Shown here: one piece after another, positions 54,801 to 62,014 of the stretch
Position numbering within the stretch: the first letter of the stretch is position 1
Layout of the letters: each line of letters starts with the position of its first letter
Origin: Stigonema sp964246695
Lineage (GTDB): Bacteria; Cyanobacteriota; Cyanobacteriia; Cyanobacteriales; Nostocaceae
Assembly (NCBI GenBank): GCA_964246695.1
Contig: CAXTSI010000001.1
Coordinates: 1-64,000 of the forward strand
Length of the DNA stretch: 64,000 bases
Direction of reading: 5' to 3'
The notes under the pieces: generated by a model
What the model was told of the DNA's origin: nothing
What the model saw: the letters and a program-made list of their open reading frames with translations, nothing else
Database searches by the model: none
Program-made: the position numbers and the translations under genes

Positions 54801-56134
54801 TCAGCGATCACTCCTCGACCACCAGCCCAATCGGGTTCTTCTACGACCACGCGATCACCCACAATCACTGGTTGTCCAATTTTTTTTAAGCGTGTTCTGC
54901 GCGTACAAAGAAGAGACGTTGCAGGCAATGTCTCTTCAACATCCACAACATCTAGCTGAACTCGATAAAAATTTGCTTGTACGGCTAAAACCGTACCCAA
55001 TAAATCTCTACTATCTCTACTATTAGTACGTAAAACTTTCTTTTGGAGATTATCAACTGCTAGTGCTGCTTTTAATTTTGCTATATCAGATTCATCTGCA
55101 TTACTAGCAATAGTAAATGCTAAACGTTTTTTATTATTTATTACATTTTTATCCTTCTCTAAAGTGATAGGCTCTAAAAAATTTACATCTTCAATAATAA
55201 CACCTAATATATCCTTTAATTCTCCTAATTTAAACAAATATTCTATCTGTTCAAGGCTTTGTTGTGAACCTTCTAAAATTAGTTTGATGCTTCCTTTTTC
55301 AATATCAACAATTTCTATAGAAGTATCCCCTGTCATTTTTTGTAAGAGGGCAACAATTGCCTTTAATTTTGGTAAATCAACTTGCTCAATACTACCAACA
55401 ATTGCATATCCACAGCGGTTTTCATTAGTTTCCTTTTGTTCTATAGGTAACTTAGATGGAGTCGGCAAAATTTGTTCACCAATGTGATATTTGGGATTTC
55501 TATCACATGCATTTTCTTTTGTTATCTGATCTAAATTGTCCACTCCAAATGCTACCATGTGTAAAACTGAACTAATGTCCTCTGAAACTCCTAGTATTTT
55601 CATTTTTACACGACCAAAATTGAAAGCTTCCTCGATAGTGTAATTAGCTCCTAATGCTTCATAAAAACCCACATAAAATGCAATAGCAGCTTGATCTGCA
55701 ATTTCTTTACTCATGCCAATAACATATGGTATGTGTTGAGCAATAGCCCTGGCCTGAATTTCTGAATAGCAGGCATTTAAAACCACACAATTAATATGTT
55801 CAGTTAATAGTTTAAACAGCTCAGCTAAAGCATTAGGTTTTATTGGATTTGTTTTTCCTAATATGTCTTCAACACAAAGTTCACCTGTGCTTTTACCATG
55901 TCCTGCAAAATGTACAATCTGAGGCTTGACATCAAAAAAAACTTGACTGATATCACCTGGGCGTATAGACTCACGTGATTCTAGTAAGAATCTGTCACGA
56001 AATCTAGACAATTGTAGTCTTTCACGAATATCTCGTAACTCCTGACCCAAGCGTATTTTCGTAGCATCAGTAGGATCTGCTGATAAAAATAGAATTTTGA
56101 TAGGACTATTACCTAATACCCCTCCATTTGTCAT
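51791..56134 (-). CDS. CHAT-RsgA-pseudoCHAT-AAA fusion protein (1447 aa)
   Basis: Four parts in one frame. (1) Residues 10-200: active-type CHAT, HFAGHG (H79) and LNACYS (C122). (2) 240-325: a small effector-associated-like domain (IEIVDIEKGSIKLILEGSQQ). (3) 377-675: a complete RsgA-type circularly permuted GTPase: OB fold from LLGTVLAVQANFYRVQL, G4 NKSD (499), G1 GPSGVGKSS (550), G3 DTPG (601), zinc site C633/C638/H640/C646. (4) 695-1065: a second CHAT fold in which the usual His and Cys are Tyr936 (FFAGYS) and Arg978 (FNSRDG), so catalytically dead. (5) 1105-1440: AAA_35-like ATPase, P-loop MGKTSLL at 1150. The last residues (FIAGT) are not native; the end is recombined. RsgA normally acts on the 30S ribosomal subunit. 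Confidence 0.9.
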   Translation of the reverse strand: MTNGGVLGNSPIKILFLSADPTDATKIRLGQELRDIRERLQLSRFRDRFLLESRESIRPGDISQVFFDVKPQIVHFAGHGKSTGELCVEDILGKTNPIKPNALAELFKLLTEHINCVVLNACYSEIQARAIAQHIPYVIGMSKEIADQAAIAFYVGFYEALGANYTIEEAFNFGRVKMKILGVSEDISSVLHMVAFGVDNLDQITKENACDRNPKYHIGEQILPTPSKLPIEQKETNENRCGYAIVGSIEQVDLPKLKAIVALLQKMTGDTSIEIVDIEKGSIKLILEGSQQSLEQIEYLFKLGELKDILGVIIEDVNFLEPITLEKDKNVINNKKRLAFTIASNADESDIAKLKAALAVDNLQKKVLRTNSRDSRDLLGTVLAVQANFYRVQLDVVDVEETLPATSLLCTRRTRLKKIGQPVIVGDRVVVEEPDWAGGRGVIADVQPRQSQLDRPAIANVNQILLVFTVADPPIEPYQLSHFLVKAESTGLDIVLCLNKSDLITTQQQEEIRTRLTSWGYQPRFISVSQGINIDQLASILTEKITVVAGPSGVGKSSLINALIPRANLRVGEVSGKLAKGRHTTRHVELFKLPRGGLLADTPGFNQPDLNCSPEELVHYFPEAKGRLAVASCRFSNCLHRDEPECVVRGDWERYQHYLNFLEEASTRQKLPIPKQILRTINQSADQKKTVKVQHKGSRLVVLSLGQGNLRDGFAAVTAQIGEANNPYQMKLTASLPAAPKIPEIYRNWQLVYFALSQRLRCRDGIEIDAQDDQFEIEEAYVTMFSQVEFANLCQSLSKRINVWLNSMKFRKIDQQLRTQLRPSEEIRFIIETNDNLVRRLPWHLWDFFEDYPLTEVALSSAECQKPNKLSFNSKKSKIRILAILGNSQGINVSRDRIFLEQLSTAEITFLVEPNLGSLNDKLWQQGWDILFFAGYSCSQEKGLLHINQADTITLKQLKYALKQAISRGLKLAIFNSRDGLGLAQQLQDLYIPQVIVMREPVPDVVAQEFLKYFLAEFSSGRSLYAAVRSARERLQGLEAEFPCATWLPVIFQNPAEPPMFWSQESVETECESKTSSLVVASVVPENTPPTKNDIDFFKNTKQDTYPRFPSGSVPLDSPFYIENSAITSQVYQEVSKPGALIRIKAPREMGKTSLLLRVLDYTHRIGYHTVNLNLEQIEQAILSDLNRFLRWLCADITRQLHLESKLDEYWDEDIGSKVSCSLYLRAYVLEQIDSPVVLALDEVNQLFEHPEVAKEVLAVLRSWYEEGKRSPIWQKLRLILVHSTEVYVPLQLHQSPFNVGLPIQLTGLSLDQVQQLAQRYGINWTDAEEERLLMDMVGRHPGLVHLALYHLSRGDRTLTELLDSAPTSSGIYNHHLQRHWATLQEQPELAIALHKVMNATEAVPLEPIQAHKLSSMGLIKLDHNQATPSCQLYRLYFQSKFFIAGT

Positions 56135-56563
56135 TATACTTCACCAGTTTCCATAGATTGATGTAGCATTTGCAGCAGTAGCTGAGAGTGTTGAGACAAT
56201 TGATAGATTCTGAGTTATTCGTTTATACTTGGAGTCTAGACTTAGATAAATCTTATCAAGCAGTTAGACATCGCACTTTAAACCTAAAACAGATAACCAA
56301 GGACGGTACAGCGAAGCGGAACCACTGTATCAAAAGGCATTGGAAATTGCTGAACTTAGCCTAGTGGTGGATCATCCCCACATAGCCATTATCCCTGAAA
56401 ATCAGAAATCCTTGCGCGATAAATCAGCTTAAGGTCATAAACAGCGTTCCCTTGTGCAACAGGATACGAAAGAGCCATTAATCGTCACATTTGGATGCTT
56501 ACCAACAATGGATCAATTGTTGGTAATTCATTCTGTTTAGCTTCAATTTATAAGTTACGACAA
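56135..56563. other. Intergenic with TPR relic
   Basis: Promoter side of the 1447-aa gene, and a relic TPR tail at 56301-56432. Nothing else is supported. Confidence 0.45.
56301..56432 (+). pseudogene. TPR-protein C-terminal relic
   Basis: GRYSEAEPLYQKALEIAELS... NQKSLRDKSA then stop. It matches the last TPR and 3' flank at 29130-29335, including the downstream GGTCATAAACAGCG. Only one repeat survives. Confidence 0.75.
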
Positions 56564-57241
56564 TCAAACCCAAGCCGGTGCTGTTCGCTCAAGCGGTTCG
56601 TAGCTGTGGGTAGTCACCAAACGCATAGGAACTTTGGGGACTTGGGGATACAAAGAGAACTCTACGACTTCAAAGGTAGCGCTGAAAATACCCGGTGCAT
56701 ATGGAAGAAATGCTCGATAATTATTGAGATCGACAAGGGATTGTTGTCGTAGTTGGATTTTAAGAGCAGCTAGGTCCGAGGCTGACCATAAAGTTTTCAA
56801 GTCCAAACTAGTAGCCCATTCTCTTGGGCGGCGTAGCATTTCCAACAAAGCTTGGTTGACCCATTTTTGTTGGTCTTCCTCTGCACCGTCGAGTCCCACC
56901 AGTGACATAGGCTTTTCAGATTCCTGAATTTGCGCTAAAAGTCGTAAGTCTTGGGCATCAAAACCAAAGTTTGCACCAAAAACCATAGGGGTAACAATAG
57001 GTGAAGGAGATGGTGCTTCCTGAGAACTAGCCATTGCAGCGAGAATGCGGTAAGGTCGTTGGGTTCCTTCCCAAAGAATACGCGCCATCTTTAAGCCCAT
57101 ATTACTGATTGCTTGAGCCAGTTGTTCCGCAGCACAATCCGCAAGCTCACTAGCAGCCGCTGAGCTAGGAGCTTTGATAGTTAAGCTTTCTTTCCCCAGA
57201 AATAACTGAAATTCGTCACTCAGAAAATTAAGTGGTTCCAT
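56564..57241 (-). CDS. Unknown 225-aa protein in RHH operon
   Basis: Soluble, with no recognised domain. The middle (ASELADCAAEQLAQAISNMG) is helical and the C-terminal half is mixed (FEVVEFSLYPQVPKVPMRLV). It overlaps the upstream RHH gene by 14 nt, so it is co-translated; an RHH-linked accessory protein of a plasmid. Confidence 0.55.
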   Translation of the reverse strand: MEPLNFLSDEFQLFLGKESLTIKAPSSAAASELADCAAEQLAQAISNMGLKMARILWEGTQRPYRILAAMASSQEAPSPSPIVTPMVFGANFGFDAQDLRLLAQIQESEKPMSLVGLDGAEEDQQKWVNQALLEMLRRPREWATSLDLKTLWSASDLAALKIQLRQQSLVDLNNYRAFLPYAPGIFSATFEVVEFSLYPQVPKVPMRLVTTHSYEPLERTAPAWV

Positions 57242-57686
57242 TGGCTTGTTCCTTTTTACGCTTAGGAAAGCTTTTGTCTCTCAATTCGATTACTAATTCT
57301 TCAGAGATATCTAAATTTTGAGCTAGCTTGGTTAGATCTGAGGCAGTGGGAGGAGAACCACCCATCAATGCCTGCAACCTGTCAACTTTAATACTTCCAA
57401 TATCTAAGAGCAGTTGATAATTATTAACAACGAGTTCAGCGATTGTATTAACTTGGACTTTTATGGGGGTAGGTTGTTCAACGGTAGCAGTAGCTATTAA
57501 GCCAGGGATTACCCCAGTATTAGCCTGCACCCAATTAGTAACAATTTGTTCAAGTATCTCGCTCTGGCTCACATCAAGGGCAGTGCAGATGACTCTAAAT
57601 AAATGAGCTGTCTGCTTGGGGACGTAGCCAGAAATAGGAGAATAATCAGGATTGCCCCGCTTACCGCGTTCGTTTTTGTTTGCCAA
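57228..57686 (-). CDS. RHH regulator with C-terminal module (152 aa)
   Basis: N-terminal RHH-like part (RGKRGNPDYSPISGYVPKQT, then helix DVSQSEILEQIVTNWV), a linker, and a C-terminal module TASDLTKLAQNLDISEELVI ELRDKSF that recurs in the other array members. The N-terminus is paralogous to the 79-aa gene at 59712. Probably a self-regulated transcription factor controlling the coupled 225-aa gene. Confidence 0.65.
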   Translation of the reverse strand: MANKNERGKRGNPDYSPISGYVPKQTAHLFRVICTALDVSQSEILEQIVTNWVQANTGVIPGLIATATVEQPTPIKVQVNTIAELVVNNYQLLLDIGSIKVDRLQALMGGSPPTASDLTKLAQNLDISEELVIELRDKSFPKRKKEQANGTT

Positions 57687-57814
57687 GAATCACTATGTTC
57701 CCTGTGTTCAGGTGTTCCATCTCTCATGCTAACCCTCCAACCGTGCAGGACAGCTTATCGTAAAGTTTTGTTAATAAAATCTGGCAAGCGTTCAAGAACA
57801 CAAGAGTACATGAT

Positions 57815-58040
57815 AGATTGAGCATAGATCGGCTCGATTTTACCAATGTCGAAATTATGCTCATTGTAAAAGCATTACCCAACAAAGGAAAATCTCCAAC
57901 AGTTTTATCAAGCACGAAAAAAGGGGAACTAAGAATATTTTCTCGAACTTGGTTTGGAGTTAGCCGCCTTTCTCCAACCGAAATAGCTGGTAACCATGTG
58001 AAATCAGGCGATCGCAGCACAAAGCCAGATCGCCTAGCGA
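57815..58040. repeat. Array repeat R1: RHH-gene 3' end plus conserved tail
   Basis: The plus strand has a conserved start-like block (ATGCTCATTGTAAAAGCATT), then the minus strand encodes an RHH tail, CDRLISHGYQLFRLEKGG then stop. The same unit recurs at 60075, 60860, 61648 and 63725. Confidence 0.7.
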
Positions 58041-58057
58041 CTATCACTTCATATCGT

Positions 58058-58393
58058 TTAATTTAATGCATTAGCAATATCAGTACTTAACTGATGCAAC
58101 ACTCTCTCTTTAGCAAACTCAGCTGCTGACCTAGCTGACTCAGCAAGAATCGTATCAGTATTGGGAGTCAATTTTTGTGCGCCTCCCAAGTACCCTAATG
58201 CCTTACAAAAATAATCAGTAAGGTTAGTAGCGGCTAATCTTTTAACTGTTTGATGGTCGCCATGATTAAAAGCTGACAGAGCTTCGGTATGCAAAGTGTT
58301 TTCAGGTGATCCCAAAACATTCAGTATTGCTTCAACAGCCTGATTGACTTTTTCTGCTGTCAATTCATTTGTAGATTGTGTTACCTGCATCAT
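58058..58393 (-). CDS. Unknown 111-aa helical protein
   Basis: ATG at 58393 follows AAGGAG by 7-8 nt. Helical (TAEKVNQAVEAILNVLGSPE, ARSAAEFAKERVLHQLSTDI), with no membrane part. Tails of related genes persist as relics at 30535 and 32133, so the family was amplified here. It follows the 166-aa gene by 20 nt, probably the same operon. Confidence 0.6.
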   Translation of the reverse strand: MMQVTQSTNELTAEKVNQAVEAILNVLGSPENTLHTEALSAFNHGDHQTVKRLAATNLTDYFCKALGYLGGAQKLTPNTDTILAESARSAAEFAKERVLHQLSTDIANALN

Positions 58394-58413
58394 TGTTATA
58401 CTCCTTAAAAACC

Positions 58414-58914
58414 TTAAGTCCAAGTTTCAAAATTTTCAGCTTCAACTTGCGGGAGGTAAAGTTTAACCCAGTTGCGATCCAAATGCTCTTTTATAATTCT
58501 GGAGACAAAGCCGACAGCGTTGTCACGGTCATAATGTATTGCATTCTTAACCAATGCCAGGTTTTGTGTTCCCAGCATGATGTAGTTGATGCCACGCTTA
58601 ACCAAGTCAGGGGATAAAACAACATCTTTCAACGGGTTTTCTGGAATATCCCTTACCTCATGTTTATATGGCGGCAAAGCCTCAACTCCTTCCATTACTA
58701 CAATTTCTGCCCATTGACGAAATGAGATTTCCCGTTTCTCAGCATCAAATTTAGCCAGATTCAGGTAGCATTCCCTGTTTCGTCCAATCCAGCCTCGAAC
58801 GAATTGTGTGATCAAGTTTTTCTCAGAATCCCCTGAGAGATTCCTGAAAGCATCGATCCTTTCTGCATCTTGGGGAGAAGTGTAGTAGTAGGCAAGAAGA
58901 TACTTGTGTGCCAT
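58414..58914 (-). CDS. Unknown 166-aa protein with internal duplication
   Basis: Start at MAHKYLLAYYY (58914), since the longer frame begins in AT-rich leader. Two parts look alike: DSEKNLITQFVRGWIGRNRE CYLNLAKFDAE and YDRDNAVGFVSRIIKEHLDR NWVKLYLPQVEAE. Each resembles the helix-helix half of an RHH domain, so it could be a fused dimer. Upstream of the 111-aa gene in one operon. Confidence 0.55.
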   Translation of the reverse strand: MAHKYLLAYYYTSPQDAERIDAFRNLSGDSEKNLITQFVRGWIGRNRECYLNLAKFDAEKREISFRQWAEIVVMEGVEALPPYKHEVRDIPENPLKDVVLSPDLVKRGINYIMLGTQNLALVKNAIHYDRDNAVGFVSRIIKEHLDRNWVKLYLPQVEAENFETWT

Positions 58915-59169
58915 GTGGTTTCTGGGTAATCCATAACCAATTTTATTACAAATAAGAAACGGAATAGTAAAAAAATTATTTTGTTTCGTATTTTTGTTGT
59001 ACAATTTAGAAAAATAAGCAAGCTTCTCCTTCTAGGATTTGTGGTCAAAGCTTGCCTTAACCAGTCTCTCGCTCTGGGGAATAGGCGATCCTTCCATTAT
59101 CTCGGTACTGGGGTCGCTAATATCTGTTTCACATAAAGGAGTTCTTATCTATTACCAATGCCAAGAGGC

Positions 59170-59520
59170 TTAAGAACCCTCGATTTTTGTGACAGGGGTA
59201 TCAATAAACAGCCTTCCGCACAACAAATGCAGTAACTCAATCTCGATATTTGTTGCTTGTGCTACCCGAAGAATATCAGGATCGGAAGGACGAACGTTGT
59301 TGGCAAGCATAGTCAAGAAAGTGGCAGAAGTCAGACCATAATCCTCAACTTGATTATCACCATGAGAAATACTTCTCTTATAGAGCCAGTCGCTGATCAG
59401 GTCAGCTGTAATATCTTCCATTGTGCGCCCTTCGTCTACGGATGCCTTTTTAAATTCTCTATGCACCTCTTTCGGAATCCGCGTCCGAAGATAAACTTTT
59501 TCGTCCTTTTCTCCTGTCAT
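59170..59520 (-). CDS. RHH regulator (116 aa)
   Basis: RHH part: strand KVYLRTRIPKEVHREFKKAS, helix EGRTMEDITADLISDWLYKR. C-terminal module: SDPDILRVAQATNIEIELLH LLCGRLF, like the other members. The upstream region has a 14-bp palindrome (59639-59652) as candidate operator. Confidence 0.7.
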   Translation of the reverse strand: MTGEKDEKVYLRTRIPKEVHREFKKASVDEGRTMEDITADLISDWLYKRSISHGDNQVEDYGLTSATFLTMLANNVRPSDPDILRVAQATNIEIELLHLLCGRLFIDTPVTKIEGS

Positions 59521-59630
59521 ATCGGGTCGGTTCCACTATCTCTCTTACTATATTCCGCCAATTCTCCAGTCCACTGCTGTGCGCTTTAGTGTTTTACTAA
59601 AAGCGTAGTGTTAAATTAGATGAACTTTAT

Positions 59631-59652
59631 GCGGATTTGCGGATTAATCCGC
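59631..59652. promoter_or_regulatory. Candidate RHH operator: GCGGATT repeats
   Basis: Perfect palindrome GCGGATTAATCCGC (59639-59652) next to half-site GCGGATTT (59631-59638), about 110 bp upstream of the 116-aa RHH start. Confidence 0.55.
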
Positions 59653-59711
59653 TAAATTACAAATAAGCGAAACTTTCGCAAGGACGGAATCATGCTCAAG
59701 GCTTGCAACAA

Positions 59712-59951
59712 TCAAGTTTCTTTGCTGGGATTGAACTGGCTTACATCTGTATTCTGCATAATCAAAGCGTCGATACTGATGCCCTTTATCTTTAGCCATG
59801 TGTCAATCATTTCTTCAAGAGCTTCTGACTGGGTAATCTCGTTAGCAGCGCACACCGCTCTTAGCGCCAAGGCCAGGCGCTTTGGCACAAAACCAGTTAC
59901 TTGGGTGTAGTCTGCTTTCCCTCGTTTACCCCGTCTGTTACTCTCAGTCAT
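59712..59951 (-). CDS. RHH regulator lacking the C-terminal module (79 aa)
   Basis: RGKRGKADYTQVTGFVPKRL with helix EITQSEALEEMIDTWLKIKG is a close paralogue of the N-terminus of the 152-aa regulator at 57228, but stops soon after. Two GTTCAyGAAC palindromes lie upstream, a probable operator. Confidence 0.65.
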   Translation of the reverse strand: MTESNRRGKRGKADYTQVTGFVPKRLALALRAVCAANEITQSEALEEMIDTWLKIKGISIDALIMQNTDVSQFNPSKET

Positions 59952-60016
59952 TCAATCATGCATCCCACAAGGTTGTTCTCTCTTCTATGATGGCACGTCA
60001 TTTGTAAACTTTTATT

Positions 60017-60052
60017 GTTCACGAACTAATATCTAGTCTTTTGTTCATGAAC
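60017..60052. promoter_or_regulatory. Candidate operator: paired GTTCAyGAAC palindromes
   Basis: GTTCACGAAC (60017-60026) and GTTCATGAAC (60043-60052), 26 bp apart start to start, upstream of the RHH gene starting at 59951. Tandem short palindromes are typical RHH binding sites. Confidence 0.65.
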
Positions 60053-60074
60053 ATTATAATTTTGTGCTAGTTTA

Positions 60075-60250
60075 TGAATACGCTCAATTTTACCGAGGAG
60101 GGGATCGTGCTTACATTTAAAGCCTTGCCCAGCAAAAGAGATAGACTCAGGGAGTTTGCCGAATTTGGTTTGGAGTTAGCCGCCTTTCTCCAACTTGGAT
60201 AGCTGATCGCCAGATGCAAACAGGCGATCGCGAACCATGCATAAAGCCCC
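60075..60250. repeat. Array repeat R2
   Basis: The plus strand has GAGGAGGGGATCGTGCTTAC, a start-like block. The minus strand encodes the RHH tail VRDRLFASGDQLSKLEKGG then stop. Copy of R1. Confidence 0.7.
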
Positions 60251-60368
60251 TGGCAAATACTTTTGTAAGAAAAGAAGAATATTTAGTATGCCATTGGATA
60301 TCTGGTTTAAATGTTTCTAACATGCCCACAGAACTCAAGCTGACTCTTACTTATACCTTGGAAGCTGG

Positions 60369-60773
60369 TCAGTTTGAAATTCTTTTAGCTTCCCGACTGG
60401 ATTCGATGACGGCATCACGAATCTTAGTCAAGTCCTGTATGTCTATGTCAAGCTCCTTTGCCAAAAGTGCCAAATCAGCGTTACTGGGTATATTTCCGTT
60501 TGATAGATTTTTTACGAATTCTTCAACTTTACTGGAGCGAGTGTTAGTTGAGGTCGGAGTGAATCCGTAATAGTTGAGCCAACGAAGTAATTCATTTGGC
60601 TTAGGAACGGGCAATTTAAGCTTCTCAGCTAAAGTTATCAGCGCTAGACCCAAATGCAGCGACTTCCTCACCAATGGAGATTGTTGTTCTTCTGTGCCAT
60701 GCAGTTGCTCCAGAAGATCCCGTATTTCTTGGTTAATTTGAACTGTAATTCGGTCGCGCTTGGGTGTGTTCAT
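60369..60773 (-). CDS. RHH regulator with C-terminal module (134 aa)
   Basis: RHH-like start (MNTPKRDRITVQINQEIRDL LEQL, helix SPLVRKSLHLGLALI), a middle segment, and the shared C-terminal module NADLALLAKELDIDIQDLTK IRDAV. A piece of its coding sequence recurs at 51187-51222. The upstream region has repeated CAGACA and a GACATTT/AAATGTC inverted pair. Confidence 0.7.
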   Translation of the reverse strand: MNTPKRDRITVQINQEIRDLLEQLHGTEEQQSPLVRKSLHLGLALITLAEKLKLPVPKPNELLRWLNYYGFTPTSTNTRSSKVEEFVKNLSNGNIPSNADLALLAKELDIDIQDLTKIRDAVIESSREAKRISN

Positions 60774-60796
60774 CCCTAGATTTTAGCCATTCACAG

Positions 60797-60840
60797 ACAT
60801 TTTGAGTAAATGTCATAACTTGTCAGACAATAGCAGACAA
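60797..60840. promoter_or_regulatory. Candidate operator of the 134-aa RHH gene
   Basis: GACATTT-TGAGT-AAATGTC inverted repeat followed by two CAGACAA repeats, just upstream of the minus-strand start at 60773. Confidence 0.45.
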
Positions 60841-60859
60841 AAGGTGCTAATCTTTATAT

Positions 60860-61000
60860 ATGCTCGATTTTCCCAAGGCGGGGATCATGCTGACTGTTGG
60901 AACCTTACCCACAAAAGGGATGGAACTAAAGGAGTTTTCCTGGATTTGGTTTGGGATTAATCACTTTTGTCACAGCGAGATAGGCGATCGCGGTTCATAC
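60860..61000. repeat. Array repeat R3
   Basis: Plus-strand start-like block GGGGATCATGCTGACTGTTG; minus strand ends with RHH tail NRDRLSRCDKSD. The adjoining 61000-61052 is nearly identical to 63850-63908. Confidence 0.7.
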
Positions 61001-61026
61001 ATAAAGCAAACGCAAACCCTTGACAC

Positions 61027-61052
61027 AAAAAAACTAGGCTCAATAAGCCTAG
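61027..61052 (-). terminator. Rho-independent terminator of the 117-aa RHH gene
   Basis: Stem CTAGGCT / AGCCTAG followed on the minus strand by seven T (from A-run 61027-61033). It lies downstream of the gene at 61161-61514. Confidence 0.75.
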
Positions 61053-61160
61053 CGACAAACTTTGCATACGGCGTTGCCCGGATCTACTAAGGTACTTACT
61101 TCGTGTTATATCGAGATAAACTTTCGTTTCTTCAGTATATCTGTTCAAAAAATTAGGATT

Positions 61161-61514
61161 TCAAAGACCTGTCTTTAGGGTGCTTGTCTTTTTTAACACT
61201 GAATCTGCGTCTGGAAACAGGCGATCGCGTAACCTAATTAGAATGCTTGTACTAATGCGATACTTTTGGCTTAGGTCAGCAATCTCAATGTCATTTAGCG
61301 GATCATTTCTCAATAGGGATTCAAGCAAGGGTTCTGGATTTGGTGATGACTTACTTTGTTCTCCTGCATCCGATGAACGATCCAATCCTTCTTTAACCAA
61401 AAGCTCAACAAGCTTAGAAAGTGTTCGATGCTCAACGGATGCACGCTCTTCCAGAGCTTGTCTGATTGATTCTTCACAGACGAATGTTACCCTTGGATTT
61501 TTGAATTTCCCCAT
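61161..61514 (-). CDS. RHH regulator with C-terminal module (117 aa)
   Basis: RHH-like part (NPRVTFVCEESIRQALEERA, helix TLSKLVELLVKEGLD), Ser-rich linker, and the shared module DIEIADLSQKYRISTSILIR LRDRLF. Direct ATATCGGATACTA repeats lie upstream, and a terminator follows at 61027-61052, making it a self-contained unit. Confidence 0.7.
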   Translation of the reverse strand: MGKFKNPRVTFVCEESIRQALEERASVEHRTLSKLVELLVKEGLDRSSDAGEQSKSSPNPEPLLESLLRNDPLNDIEIADLSQKYRISTSILIRLRDRLFPDADSVLKKTSTLKTGL

Positions 61515-61597
61515 TCTCTACTAGCAGATACTATCTTCTACTGTCAGTTTAGCCTTTTTCTGGAAAAGCCATTTTTCACTCTGTGAATTTCTGTAAA

Positions 61598-61630
61598 ATA
61601 TCGGATACTAAAGATTAATATCGGATACTA
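61598..61630. promoter_or_regulatory. Candidate operator: direct repeats ATATCGGATACTA
   Basis: Two copies 20 bp apart (about 61598-61610 and 61618-61630), about two helical turns apart, upstream of the RHH gene starting at 61514. Confidence 0.55.
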
Positions 61631-61647
61631 TCTGATATTATTTAAAT

Positions 61648-61810
61648 ATGCTCGACTCTCCCAAGGAAGAAACAATGCTCACTCTAAAAGTGTTACCCAA
61701 TAAAGGAATAGCACCCAAGCAGTTTTGCCTTCTTTGGTTTGGGGTTAGCCATCTTTCTCTAAGTGAGATAGCTGGTCGCCAGATGCAAACAGGCGATCGC
61801 AGATCTGAGT
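61648..61810. repeat. Array repeat R4
   Basis: Plus-strand start-like block ACAATGCTCACTCTAAAAGT. The right half is the 3' end of the truncated RHH gene at 61745-61963 (CDRLFASGDQLSHLEKDG). Confidence 0.7.
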
Positions 61811-61963
61811 TAATTCATCTGCGCGAACCTGCAATCTAGCCGCAGTTTTCTTAATTTCAGCATTTGAAGGGCGTTTTTCTAGGGAGGACAAATATTTTAT
61901 TAGGCTTTCGCTGTGGTTGTGGTTTGACTCAGATTCTTCTGGCGATACCAGTGACGACTCCAC
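61745..61963 (-). pseudogene. RHH-family gene, 5' part lost at the IscB element side
   Basis: Only the linker and C-terminal module remain (NAEIKKTAARLQVRADELTQ ICDRLF, ending LEKDG). The apparent GTG start lies in a hairpin-rich block at the left side of the IscB element. The RHH domain is gone. Confidence 0.65.
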
Positions 61964-62014
61964 ACACCGACGCCCTTCTCCTTCGGAGACGCTACGCGAA
62001 CGGGTTACGGTGTG

